From Akanthomyces muscarius (lineage: Eukaryota; Ascomycota; Sordariomycetes; Hypocreales; Cordycipitaceae), in the NCBI RefSeq assembly GCF_028009165.1, contig NC_079245.1, positions 3,658,001 to 3,722,000 of the forward strand: a stretch of 64,000 nt of DNA, read 5' to 3'. The translations under genes were made by a program, and so were the position numbers. The notes beneath the pieces are model-generated. The model did no database searches and was not told where the DNA came from. It saw nothing but the letters and a program-made list of their open reading frames with translations. This document shows, one piece after another, positions 32,901 through 45,229 of the stretch (position 1 is its first letter; every line of letters begins with the position of its first letter).

Positions 32901-34405
32901 CTCTTTGCGCCGCTCTCGTGGATCGATAGCATGCCGCTAGGAGAAATGATCCAGACTCTCGAGAATGATATGTACTCCATGGACAACAAAACAACTCAAA
33001 CAATTCACAATCTGTTAGGAAGCGTCATTCATTTGGTCTTCATCTTGATTACCAGGTAAGGAACTTCCGACAAGAGTTTAGACGCAGACTAACACTCGTC
33101 AGCTTTTTGTATGCTCCCCAGTCGATATTTTTAAGCATTGCCATAATATTTGTGTATGCAAAAGTCGCCACGCAGCAACTTGAAATTTCTCGCCAGCTCC
33201 TTGGACTCATTGACCAGTCACTTCGACCGATTCTGGAGCACGTTACATCGGTTGCGAGCGGCTTGGCGACTATCAGAGCTTTCAATAGGACGAGTCTATA
33301 CATTGAACAGATGAATGGTCTTCTCGACCGGGGGGCTAAACTGGGCTTACACCTCATCCTCGGGCAACAATGGCTTGCTGTTCGACTTGGATCCTTAGGC
33401 GCGGTGTTTGTTACTGCGGTAGCGGCCGCGCTCGTGTACCAGGGTACGGATGCAGCAAAGACAGGGTTGATTATCAGCCTCGCACTTCAGCTCCAAAGTG
33501 CTCTGAGCGGCGCGACCGGTAGCTTCAACGTCCAAAACATGCTGAATCGGACCATTGGCAGAATCGCCAGCCTCGCCTCTGTCGAGACAGAGAGCCAAGA
33601 GGGAGACGAGCCAGGAGCGTGCTGGCCGGAATCTGCAAGTATTGAGGTGCGGGACTTGATTTTAAGCTATGATAACTCGTCGCGACCGGCACTCAATAAT
33701 GTGAGCTTCTCCGTGAAACCGTGCCAACGCCTGGGTATCGTTGGCCGTACCGGAGCTGGAAAGACGAGCTTGACAAATGCACTTCTTCGCTTCATCAAGC
33801 CAACTTCGGGTACAATCTCCATCGATGGCCTCGATATCGCAGCAATAAAGCTGGAACGACTTAGAAAGGTACTAAGTCTCATACCTCAAGACCCGTTCCT
33901 CTTCTCAGGAACTCTTCGATCGAATGTCGATCCGGATGGCAGCAAAAGCGACGAATCATTGGTTGCAGCGCTCGTCCGAGTGCATCTCGTGGCTTCTACA
34001 GGTGAAGACAATAAGAGTGGGAAATTCACAAATCTTGATATGGAAATTCAGGCTGGAGGGAAAAATCTTTCCTATGGCCAGCGACAACTAGTCTGCATGG
34101 CGCGAGCGCTGCTTCGCAAGTGCCCTATCCTTATATTGGACGAGGCCACCAGCGCTGTAGATGGTGCAGTAGATGCAGCGATGCAGCAAGTTATTCGGGA
34201 TGAATTCAACGACGCAACAATTCTTGTCGTCGCCCACAGGCTTCTAACAGTAGCCGACTTCGATAATGTTCTTGTCATGAGCGACGGCGAGGTGGCAGAG
34301 TTTGGCCCCCCTGTGCAGCTGATGGCAAACCAAGGACTATTCTGGGACATGGTGCAAAAGAGTGGCGATGCTGGCCGAATCGAATTGGCAATGAAGCAAG
34401 CTTAG
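29918..34405 (+). CDS. ABCC (MRP-type) multidrug transporter
   Basis: Four exons, 29918-30253, 30328-31124, 31175-33055 and 33103-34405, give 1,438 residues. The order is an N-terminal hydrophobic TMD0-like region, TMD1, NBD1, TMD2, NBD2: a full-length ABCC exporter of the Ycf1/Yor1/MRP kind, which moves conjugated or bulky organic anions across the plasma or vacuolar membrane. NBD1 has Walker A GSTGSGKS (about 622-629), signature LSGGQKWR (about 727) and Walker B IILDDVLSAVD, in which Asp replaces the catalytic Glu, as is common in ABCC NBD1. NBD2 has Walker A GRTGAGKT (about 1219), signature LSYGQRQ and Walker B ILILDEATSAVD with the Glu kept. The third exon's acceptor (GTTAG at 31174) is the least certain junction. 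The substrate is unknown; it is 11.5 kb from the repeat-peptide gene, so a cluster role is only possible. Confidence 0.9.
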
Positions 34406-34786
34406 CGACAGCAATGTTTTCTCTTTTCTTTCTTGTCTGAAAATAGTGGTACAGACTTGCAATCAGCGCAGCCCAAACACATATTCTCGTTCTGGTCATT
34501 ACCATGTTTAGTATACGCCGGATGGCGCCACCACAGGGCGTTCAGCTCCGTTCCTTATTGTTCGACTCCCTGTTCTTTATGGGTCATGTCACAATTATTC
34601 TTTATAAAGTCTCCGACGCCGCCAAGCCTGCAAGCTGCAGTCTCCACCACACTAAGAGGAAAGGCCCTGGCCCTGTCTGCCTGTTGCTGTACTTGAGGGG
34701 CCAGAGGGGGTTCGCCGCTCGCTCGCTCGTTCACAGCGGGAAGTGGCCTTCATCTCAAACACGCAACTCATAAACAGCCTAGGACA
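34406..34786. other. intergenic region
   Basis: Spacer between the ABCC gene and the next plus-strand gene. It contains a CGCTCGCTCGCTCG-like tract near 34720 and no supported gene. Confidence 0.45.
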
Positions 34787-35851
34787 ATGCGATCAGAATC
34801 GTTGGGCGAGGATTTAATAGCAGTTGCTGCGTGGGGCGCAATAGCATTCGATCACTATGCTCTGGTCAGTTCACCAGAATACTTTTGGCTAGCGAACACA
34901 ATATCATCGCAGGCGCCTAACATGTGTTACAGGACCACTGGAATTATGAACTGTCTGGCGTGGCAGATGAGGCCCAGTGGCGTGGGCTTGTGAAGGAATA
35001 CCTTGGTAGCTCCGTAAACGCTCGTCAGGTACGCCTAATCTTATGCAAAGAATTTCCATTCTGAATCTTCGCCTGACTTTTTGTCCCAATAGCCGTACAA
35101 AGACAAGGCAATGAAAGTTAGACGAGACGGGCCCGATGGTGGCGAGCAGTCGCTTCTCATAGCCTCGAACATTGAGCGAGTACTCAAACCTTTCCAGAGC
35201 ATAAGAGAAAGAAATTTGAGTCAGCTCGGCAGCCCTGGAGATCCGATCTGGATACCGACATGCTATGAAGAGTCGCTTCACCAGAAGTATTGTGAGCTGG
35301 AATGGCGGTGCGAAGTGGGCGGCGATGGCGTTGATGTGGAAATGGTATTAAGCGACGAGAACGTATACAACATCAATGGGGACATCAAGGCACTTCGTGA
35401 ACGCATTATTGAGCGTCTGCCGGGTTTGTTTGATCACAACAGCGCACTTTCCGTCGGGCGCCGGGGCGGAAGTACAGGGCCAGCCGAGTCTGAGAACTTG
35501 GCGGCGCTCTCTGACCGCATGGAGACGTTGATATACGTGGCAGACAAGGAGAGCGTTTTGCAAAGTTTTGTGAATGTGCTATGGTTTGATGGTTCTGGGC
35601 AACTTCTACTGGTGAGCAAGCTTGAACCTGAAGAGTTGGTGGGAATGACAGCCATGTTCTCGGACGGATACTCCATGGCTGAGGCTGTGGAAGAAAAGTG
35701 TCTCGACGAATTCAAAGCTTCTCGTTCCGAAGCTAAGAAGAGGTCCAAATCCAAAGCAAAGATCAAGAGGCCCTCAAAATCTATGCATAAGGCCGCAGAA
35801 GAAGGTTCTGATGCTGAATGGGAAACAGAATCTGAGTATGGTTCAAACTAA
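34787..35851 (+). CDS. unrecognised 310-residue protein with charged tail
   Basis: Three exons, 34787-34864, 34933-35028 and 35093-35851, give 310 residues. Both introns are phase 0 (GTCAGT...CAG and GTACGC...TAG, the latter with a CTGAC branch site). The protein has no signal peptide or membrane segment. Residues 1-230 look folded, with segments DHWNYELSGVADEAQWRGLV and PIWIPTCYEESLHQKYCELE. The tail from about 255 is first very basic (KKRSKSKAKIKRPSKS) and then acidic (EEGSDAEWETESE), which suggests a nuclear protein. I do not recognise a family. It lies 382 bases after the ABCC gene on the same strand, with no sign of functional linkage. Confidence 0.65.
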
Positions 35852-36009
35852 TGGGCCGTGCCGAGCCGCACACGACGTCCGGGTAATAGCTAGTTACACA
35901 ATATAATTCCATTACCACTTTAAAACATAAAGTATCGAATGTCCAGGTACTATTAATTGCTGCTTCTTGGGGATGTTGTAAAGCCGGACCAGCGCGACCA
36001 GCGAATAGC

Positions 36010-37631
36010 TCAAAAACGCCTCTTCGGCAACGTCGCATTGCCCGCCGTTGCCGCCGCAGCAGTTCCATTCCCGAGGCCTAAGATAACACTTGGAAGACAG
36101 CTACTTGGAAATGCAGTGCTTGCTGGGTAGGTTGTTCCCGGCAGAGGCTGGGTGCAGTACGGCTCGAGCATCTCCGAGCACTCATCTGAGAGCATCTCCC
36201 AGTCAAAGCCAGCTTCAAGAACATCGTCGGAGACCGGGCAATTTGTCACGATCTGGTCCCACTCGGAAGTTGCGGTTGCGTTACCGGAAGCTGTCTGGGT
36301 GGGAGCGTCTGTGATGACGACTGGAATCGATTCGTTGCCGGCTGGTCGACCTGTCGTGGGCAGCGGAGCCCATGTGCCAGTAGGTGGTCGGGTTGGGCCG
36401 GTAGTCCAGGTTACAGTTCCATTTACGTCGTAGTGATCTGTTCCAGGGGGGCTGAAACATGCATTCATTAGAACTATTGTTGTGAGTTGAGGCTCTCGAG
36501 ACTCACGAAATGCAGATGGGGTGGCCGACGAGAGAGTCCAAATTTCCACAGTCGGAGTAAAGGATTGGGTTCCAGGCATGAAGCTCCACGATGGTGAACT
36601 TTTGATCGCGCAGGATATCATTACAGGTTTGGTTTGCTTTGACCTTCGATCCTCTTGTTAGAACGTAAAGCGCACCAGTAAAACAGGTCTTCTCACCTCC
36701 TGGAGCTTGCAGCTAGACCCGATGCACACCTTGTCGCCAGTCTTGAGTGTCTCGCATTTGGCATCAAGATTGTTTTCGGAAAGAAAACGATCGATTGCTA
36801 TGTTGTTGCTCGCAGCAATTGATTTGCAGGTGTCGGACGCGGTGACTGTGTAATTTTTGCCCAGACATTGCCTCTGGTGCGGCGCTGGCGCGGTTGTCTC
36901 CCTTGTTCGCATGAGAAGTAGTCACAAAAGAAGCGAATTAAAAGCGTCCAAGTGCCAATAAATCAACTTACTTTGGTCCGTTCGGTTCACCCAGAGTTCT
37001 CGTTGCGATGGGATAGCTGGATGGATCAGCTGAGCACTCCTTGAGCAAATCCTTGAACTGCGTCTCGCTTATGAGATCAGGTGCCATTTCCACGTCAACA
37101 AAAGAGGAAAGATATCGCAGTGTACAATCATCGCACTTTTTGGCCTTGTGTCCGGCAATAATCGGAACACAAAAATTGCCAGTCTTTTGATCTTTGAGGC
37201 AGGCAACCTCATGATTCCAGACGAGAGTCTGTGCGATTGAGTTGCCGGAGCGATCAAACCCATCACCCCAATCGTAAGCCTTCCAGCCGCAGCTGCCATT
37301 GACTTTCTTTGCATAACTCTGTTGCTGGCCGTTATTATAAATGCTGTGTCAACATTATCGTGTAGCTCACGTCAAGTGATTCGCCGCATTCTTTCTTGCA
37401 GTACTCAGTCAGAAACGCTGGGTCAAGCGCGCCAGGTGCCTGTATCTCGCTGCCTCGAATCAGCCGTGGGCTGCACTTGATGTCCCCTATGAGAGCGATG
37501 CGGCAAGGTGGCGGAACGGTACTGGGAATCTCGCCAGGAGTCTTCCACAGCTGCAGTGAATGCACTGGAACAGCAGCCGCAAATAGAACCACTGCAGCAG
37601 CGAGTGAACGCGTCATTGAATAAAACATCAC
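36010..37631 (-). CDS. secreted LysM protein next to chitinase
   Basis: Five exons on the minus strand, 37631-37371, 37324-36972, 36901-36697, 36643-36507 and 36451-36010, give 465 residues; the start may instead be the sixth codon, at 37616. A signal peptide (LAAAVVLFAAAVPVHS) leads to a Cys-rich region of about 190 residues, then LysM 1 (about 216-262, YTVTASDTCKSIA...) and LysM 2 (about 268-319, with NQTCNDIL...ELHAWNPIL). After these come a Thr/Pro-rich linker and a C-terminal part with several Cys, and the protein ends in Arg-Arg-Phe. This architecture is the LysM partner commonly found head-to-head with subgroup C (killer-toxin-like) chitinases in filamentous fungi, as in the Trichoderma TAL6/chi18-10 arrangement. 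It should bind chitin and may protect the producer's own wall. The shared promoter is 946 bases long. Confidence 0.85.
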
Positions 37632-38577
37632 GAAGTGAAATTTAATGGACTCGAAATCTCAAAGTCCTTTTGCGGCGTGAGGTACAGGATGGCCAGACAA
37701 ATTGGAACTCTCGTCGGGGTCTCTTACATGCGGCCCAGTCCTTTAGTCCTATTCCACAACAGCGTCCTCGATATAGTTTCCTAACCGACTAGCTGTACCA
37801 CACAACCTCTTCGGAGACTTAATTTCGTTCTGCAATATCTCCGGCGATATCTCCATAAATAGACACCGCCGATATGCAGCTTACAGTCGCTGTGCAGCCA
37901 AGGCTCAGCCGCGGCTCAAACCCTGTAAGTACCTTTTTAGTGTCCCGCACTGTGCTCGCTCAGAGGATCTTCATCGAGCGCCATTCACGGCTGAGGCCTC
38001 GTGCAGCCCCATTGAGCAAGGGTAGTGGCCCGGTCAGAACTATATTGTCCCTGAGAAGATGGTATTTCCGTTTGCCAAGTCCATCCTACGACGCCACGCT
38101 GCACTAACAAGCCGACGGCCCATTGCCTACCTGGGCAACTTGGAGACTGCACGTCGACTCTTGTGTACAGTTATGGCAGCACCCATACGCATCATGAAGA
38201 TCAATAAAAATTATATTGAGGCCACTGGGCACGTAATTAGAAGGTAATCTCGGTGTTTCGCGATTTTCGCAATGCCCGAGCGACGTGTGGGCTCGCCAAG
38301 CCGTGAAAGTTTCCGCGCGCTGAAGATGCTTTTTGTGTGATACTTGCTGGCTATGAGATGTCCATATATGCGTAAAGATTTAGGTCCAAATTCGTCTGTA
38401 TACTATATGAATCACTCTAGAACGTCCCCAAGATCGTGTTTACTTATTCTGCTAGAATTGATCTTGCATTGAACCAACTGCGTTGGAATAGTGCTTGGGC
38501 CTTTGCTCTTCTTCTCCTTCTTGTTATTGTATCTGATCCACCTGTATATACTCCAATCGGAGTGTATACACGCAAAA
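37632..38577. promoter_or_regulatory. divergent promoter of LysM-chitinase pair
   Basis: A 946-base region between the two divergent start codons. No gene supported within it; a 77-codon frame at 37874-38107 has no domain. A TATATACTCC tract at about 38546, 30 bases before the chitinase ATG, is probably in the leader. Shared control of the two genes is inferred from arrangement only. Confidence 0.5.
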
Positions 38578-41500
38578 ATGTACAGGAATATACCTTTGCT
38601 GGTATTTATCCTAGCGTTTGGGCTTTTCTCTGCTGTAGTGGCTCAGCAGGACAGCACTTGCAGCAAGTTAAAACAGTGTCACTCGGGTTGCTGTGGGCCT
38701 TCAGGTATACCTACAGTTACGAGATAAAATATTCAATATCACTGCTAATCTATTAAAACTTCAGGCAATTGCGGCTTTGGTCCGGAATTTTGTGGTGAAG
38801 GGTATGTTGAGCCTGAATCAAGATGATCCATATGTATCCTAACAAAAGTCGTCTCTAGATGTCAAGGCACTTGCGATGCCGTCGCCGAATGTGGCAAGTA
38901 TGCCCCAAAGGATCAATTTGACTGCCCGCTTGGGGTTTGCTGCAGGCAAGTAGAGCATACATTAGTTGAACAAACTCTTGACTAACCCACGGGCTGCTAG
39001 TCAATTTGGGTACTGCGGCACGCAGCCCAAATTTTGCGACAAATGCCAGAACAAGGGTGGCTGTCCTGCGGTTGAGTACGTTTCTTCTCAACTTCGTTAT
39101 TCTGGCTTGTCCACTGACTTTTCCGGTCTAAAATTAGACGACCAAAGTGCGATGCGACCGATGACGCCATGAAGTCCCAGGTCAGGATCGCATACTACAA
39201 TGCCGAGGGTGCGAAACGAAAATGCGACGCCGTACAGCCGGAGAATATCCCAGCGGGTGTTTTAACGCACATAAATGTTGCTTTTGAAGGCATCAGCTCG
39301 GATCTGGAAATGACGGACACAATCGGTGAGACCGTCGCTCGTGTCTCTCGACTCAAAAAGATTTACGCTGGCCTGCGTGTCAATATTGCCATTGGCGGCT
39401 GGGTCTTCAATGATCCGCCCACCGAGCATCGCTTTTCCGATATGGTTGCCACATATAATTCTCAACGAAAGTTCATTTCGTCGCTCATCAAGTACATGCA
39501 AAAGTATGCACTCGATGGTGTGGACATTGACTGGGAGTACCCGGTCGCTGATGATAGAGGTATGGCTTCTCATGTCCAGCCCGCAAATTGTCCTGAAAAG
39601 AAAATAGCTAAGCACGCTTTTAGGCGGAAACCCCGACGACATGCCAAACTTTGTGACATTCATGTCTCAAATGAGGGACATGTTCGACAGTGTTGATCCT
39701 GGTTGGCAAATTACCCTCACTTTACCATCCAGCTATTGGTACATGCGCGGCTTCGATATTAAGCAACTCGAAGAATATGTTGACTGGTTTAACATGATGA
39801 CTTATGACATCCACGGTGTATGGGATGAAGGGATTCGCTTCACTGGTCCATACCTCAAAGGTCACACGAACATCAGCGAGATCGAAGACGGCCTAGATCT
39901 GCTGTGGCGAAACAAAATCAATCACGACAAAGTCGTCATGGGCTACGGTTTCTATGGTCGGGGTTTTCATATCAAGGATCCCAACTGTCATACTCCTCCC
40001 AACTGCGAATTCGATGGCCCAAGTCTTCCTGGCTCATGTACCGATACCGCTGGCATTCTCTCCTACTCTGGTATGTGAAGACTTAAAGAGGATTTTCTGT
40101 ACCTGAAAATACATGACTGACCTTTGTCGTAGAAATCCAAAGTCGCAAAAATGAATTGGGTACCACAGTCACATACGACGAGGATTCTACGGTCAAGTAC
40201 ATGATCTATGGGTCGAACCAGTGGATATCGTTTGATGATGCGGAGAGCTTCAAGGACAAAAAAGAATATCAGTCGTCACGCTGCCTGAAAGGACTAATGA
40301 TCTGGTCTGTCGACTTGGACAATTCCAATTTTGACGCCATGTCTGGCCTGTTCGGTGACGAAAACATGTCCAAAGCGCACGGCGACGCTAGTTTGACAGA
40401 CAAGGAGAAGGGTGAGCTTGTGAAGCAGCTTGCGCCATACACCGGTCAAAATTGCTACATCAGCACGAAATGTGCATCGAGTGCGCGGGACACGACCTCT
40501 GGCGCAACATGCTTCACTGGATACAAGCCCGTCGAAATGGCGCATGCACCACGGAGAATCCGCAGCGACAAACATGAAGCTTTAGAAACATGCAAAGAGG
40601 GCAAGTTTCATTACATTTGCTGCCCCGAAGACCAGATGCCGAAAAACTGCGAATGGATCGGTGCTCCAGAACGTTCAGAGATTGGCTGTTCCGGCTTTTG
40701 CGGCAAGAAACAGTTCCAACTTGCGACCGACAGTTACATCGACTACAAGGGAACGGGTAGTTGCTACCAAGGTCGTCGCTCGGTAAGGCAAATTACCGCC
40801 AGGGAATAGTTTTGACTTGAAGCTGACTGTTGCTATCAGTTGTGCTGCGATTCGACTGACTTCTTCGACGACTGCTGGTGGTCTGACTGCGGCGACTGGA
40901 ACGAAAATTGTGGCAGTTCAGGCAAAGTCGTAGCTTGGAGGCTGGATGAAGATGACGGATGTGAGTTTTTTCATTGAGAACTAAGAAGCAATTTCAGCCT
41001 AATCTCTTTTCTTTCGAAAACAGCAAATTGCAAGCCTACCGATCAACACAAGCAGCCGCTGCGATCGTATTGCTGTCCAAAAAAGGGTAGGTGACACCAC
41101 ATTTGATACCTCCTGCCCGTCTAACTTTTGCTGTTTTTCTCTTCAGATCCCCTGGAGAACTGTTTTTGGTCTAATGACATCCGGCTTCTGGATCCTCCCG
41201 ATGGAGGCGACAAACAGTACTCAGATTCTTACGCAGACTTCTTCACCTGCAACAATAAGGAGTGTCCTTACTACGACATCAAGGTCACGAAAGCTCTGAT
41301 TCCTCATACTTCCATTGATTGGATCAATAAGGACTCTATTGACTGTTCAGCTTATCCGCAGATGAACAACGTGGAGCCCGAGTACGGGCTCTGTTGCAAC
41401 CCACCAAATCCATTGAAGAAGAAGCTGCCTGTTGATCCATCATTCCTATGGTCGGACCCCCATAAAGAAGATGGCTCGGAAAATGTGTGGGAGTTTGCCG

Positions 41501-44500
41501 ATGACTTTGGCAACAACAACCAAGATACGACACCAGACAACCAGTACGAGAACCCTGGCAGTGATCCGTATGGCTTCATAATGCTGAACGGGCCAGACGG
41601 CTCGCTCAATGACAATTTCGGCAAGGATTTTACTGTGGTGAGCGAAAAAGAACCGGATGCTCATGAGAAGCGTTCGCTCCTCACCACTAATCGAACCATC
41701 CTGGACAATGTTTTTGAGGACGCGCCGGAAACCATTCACGTCTACTGCAACCATGCGCCAGACTCCAGAGAATGTCGGCGCACCTTCTACAAGGGCGCTG
41801 AGGATACAATTATCCGGCTTCCAGACCACGTTGGCGAAGGTCCATTTGCTCGCATCGTGTCGATGGAGCGCGTTGATCTGCCTCAGCTGCCATCCTGGGT
41901 TCATCGCAAGCGGACCATTGACGCAAACCGAAATGGCGTATACGAACTCAAGTTCGACTACAACTTCGGTGCCATCAAGAGAGCCGAAGACGAGCAAGTC
42001 AACATGCGCGTCGACTTTACTAACTTGATGGATTACTGGGACGATGTCACGGATGAGCCGACCGGAAAGAGCAAGAAGCGAAGCAAGCGCGACTATTCCA
42101 AGCACATGGGCTTTGATGAGTGGAAAGCGCGTGTCGATCAAGCTAAGAAACGCGACCTCGAAGAGGCAGGCCTCGACGAGCATATCCAGAGTCGCAGATC
42201 CTTTACACCAGAGGCGCACGATGTTTCTACCCATGCCATGGAACGTCGATGGTACGGAGCCTTTAAGGAATGGCTCAAAAAGCTCAACAGTATTGTCAAA
42301 GATGAAAAGGGCTTCTTGCCCATGGGCTGGAGCTCCGTCCTGACGCTCTACAGCGGCCGGCTCGAGTGCGAAAGCGATGCAGGCATTAGCTTCCAGGCGG
42401 GTCTCGACGTCACGGCCGACTTTGACTTTGACATGCGCACGCAGTATGCGTACTACTTCTCGGGAACCATTGTCCCGCCCAAGATCATCGACACGTACGC
42501 GTACGTTGGCGCCCACCCATACATGGAAGCCGGCATCACGGTGGCCGGCGAGGCGCATCTCGGGTACACGTCCGACCGCAAGAAGATCATCGACACGCTG
42601 ACATACCCCGGCCTAGCCATCAAAGGCATCGCGTCCATTGGTCCGTCTTTGGACATTTGGGGCCAGATCAAGGGCGAAGTGACGGTCGCGGGCTCCATGC
42701 GGGTCGGCGCTCGGTATACTTTTAAGCCGATCGAGCTGTACATGCCGAATGATGACGAGACACGCAGCAAGGCCTCTAGCGATCTTGAAAAGAATGACGG
42801 CGACGAGGAGGGTCTATCGCCGGTCTTTGAAGCCGAAGTCGAGGCCTCTGTCGGGTTCGGCGTTTTGGTCACGCCAGAGGTGAACCTAGGTCTTAAACTC
42901 GGCGGTGGAATTGGCAAGTTCAAAGTAAGTGTCATAACTTACTCGTGTTGCAGTCAATGTGTGGATGCTGACTTCAAGCAGAAAACTTTGGTCGATGCGC
43001 ATGTCGCTGCGTTCGTCAACACCACGCTGTGGTTCTACGCCAACGCCAAGGCTCAATTAGATAAGGGCTGGTCGTACAAGTACGGAGTCAAATTCTATTA
43101 TAGGGTGGGCTTCTCAGCCATTGTCGAAGCCATACTGATCGGCACATGGAAAACGGACAATTACTACCCGTTTGAGGAGCAAGTTATAGACATCTACGGA
43201 CCTGTGGAGGTTTCTTCCTCTGACACGTCTCGGAAGCGACAGCTGCACAGCTCGCCAGGCGGGCCACTACCCCGGCCGCTTTTTGAGCTGCCTGCATCCG
43301 AGTTTGGCTCTGTTCGCAGGGATCTGCCCAAGTTCGACGGCCCGGGGCTCTTTCAAATGGGGGCCAACATGTCCGCTAACGGCACCTACCGCGGTGGGCA
43401 AGACGCGTCCATGGCAGCGGCTGCAGCCGATGACGGGAAGACGGAAGAGGGATCTTTCAAGTTTGGAGACTTTACTTGCGTGACCGGCGGACTCAATGGC
43501 TGCACTGCCGCCACTATACCGCCAGACCCGGAAGTTCTCAGCAGTGTGGACATGGCCGCCCTGAACAAGAGCGAGTCTGCGGCCCCAGAAGTCGGCATTG
43601 CCAAGCGCGCAGCCGCGTCAAAGGGCGAATGCCCTGAGAAGCTGCCCAAGCTATACTACAACTGTGTCTCATACTTTTCCGACTATACGCTGCTGAAGCA
43701 GAAGCCTCGGGGCAAGAGCACAACGATGCCGGGCATCTGCAACTCGGTGCAAAAGTTCCTCAACAACCGCAACGGTCAGCCAAATAGCAGAGGCACCAAG
43801 AGCAGCTGGACCCTGACCTGGGACTCCAAAAAGGAGCGAGCCAATCGCCGTCGTGGCCAAAGCTGTCCCACCAAGACTCTCACCCGTCTCGGATTCTGCG
43901 AGGGTGACAATTCAGCGCGCCGTCGCGCCGCTTGGGGTGATCCAAAGCTTGGTCGCGCTCTCACAAACTGTGACGAGTTTCCATTCGCTTCGTCTGAGGA
44001 GGGTGGCTCTGACTTTTATGGTCTCTACCCAAGCGTGGCAACTGGCACAGCAAGAACATGCGTGCCAAGTTGGCAGAATGATCAACAAGGTCTTTGCAAC
44101 AGTGAGTTTCATTGTCCCTTGGCCTTTTCTGGGCAGATTTCTAATGGTTTTCTCCAGAACTTCTTAGTGGACTGGACACCAACATAGTGTACTACAACAA
44201 CAGGTAAGCGTAGTCGGCATGATACTTTGGACAAGAGTTTCTGACAGATCCGCCACAGAAAAAAGCCAGAGTCTGATGCTACAAAGGCTGAATGGAAGAA
44301 TTGGGGCCCCGGCGAGGATGGCTGGGTGCAAGCCGGCTGGGGCAAGAAGCAGCGGGTAGCCCAGTACGCAAAGACGAACCTGCAGGCGCACTCTGCAGGT
44401 ATCAGCGCTGCTGTAAGTTCATTTTCCCCAGCTCACAGTAGATCTAGATCTCTAATAGTGGTTTTCCGAGCACAGCAAGATCAGAAACGCCAAAGTTGGT

Positions 44501-45229
44501 ACCATAAGCGCAACTTTACAGTGCAGTTGGCATATCCCAAGACTGCCTCTGCCACCTCGCCAACATTTCCTGGTCTGCGGAGCATGTCTGGCAATTTATT
44601 TGCTGGTAAATCGTATACACCAAGGAACAAGGCTCTCAAGTCCATGGACAATGTCATTTGTGCCGTCAGCACAAATGGGCAGAACCGGTTCCGCAGCAAC
44701 AGTGTCAATGGGTATTGCTGGGATGGTGTGCAGACGCGGAAGAAATGGGGCGGTCTCATTGATGTCATTGTCGCGTTTTCGTAAGTGATGGCTGAAGACG
44801 ATGCTCACGTCCTCGATGAAAGCTAACAGTGTTTCCCCCAACAGATGCCGCTTGAGCTTCAAGACAACAGGCAAGAGAGATCAGATTCCTATTGGCTTCC
44901 TTGGTGATGAGCCAGTATATGGTGCGTGCACATAAATTCTGCAGTGGAAGTATGCAAAGCGTTATTAACTTGGTTATATAGACATTGAAAAGGTTGAAGG
45001 GACCGAGATCGAGATGGAGTTGCCCCAGGGCGTTGAGCTTGGTACGGATGGGGATACGGCAGAGAGTGCGATGCTCGATGACGTTGATGACGCTTCATCT
45101 GACAACACCTCCTTTACCGAAAGAGATATTGACGATGTCTGGGAGGATGTTTTAGGCGAGGAGGGGGGAAGCTCGTGGGATGCTGACATTGCGGATGTGA
45201 TGGAGCACAGCTTGGCGGGCAAAGAGTAA
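38578..45229 (+). CDS. killer-toxin-like GH18 chitinase, subgroup C
   Basis: Sixteen exons give 1,918 residues: 38578-38704, 38765-38801, 38859-38945, 39001-39075, 39138-39559, 39624-40070, 40133-40782, 40840-40960, 41024-41086, 41147-42924, 42982-44101, 44158-44203, 44259-44412, 44476-44780, 44845-44921 and 44982-45229. All junctions join in phase. A signal peptide (about 1-22) is followed by a Cys-rich hevein-type chitin-binding region (about 27-105, ending CCSQFGYCGT), then a GH18 domain (about 110-465) with the active site DGVDIDWE; the acid is Glu242. The long C-terminal part has Cys-rich blocks, Lys-Arg sites and a beta-rich region, as in chitinases related to the alpha/beta subunit of the Kluyveromyces killer toxin. 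In that model the chitinase part opens a target wall. No separate toxic subunit is identifiable here. Highly acidic final 60 residues. Confidence 0.88.

Noticed and set aside
41446..42558. A 370-codon minus-strand frame opposite the chitinase
   Set aside because: Shadow of the long chitinase exon with no start context, signal peptide or domain of its own.
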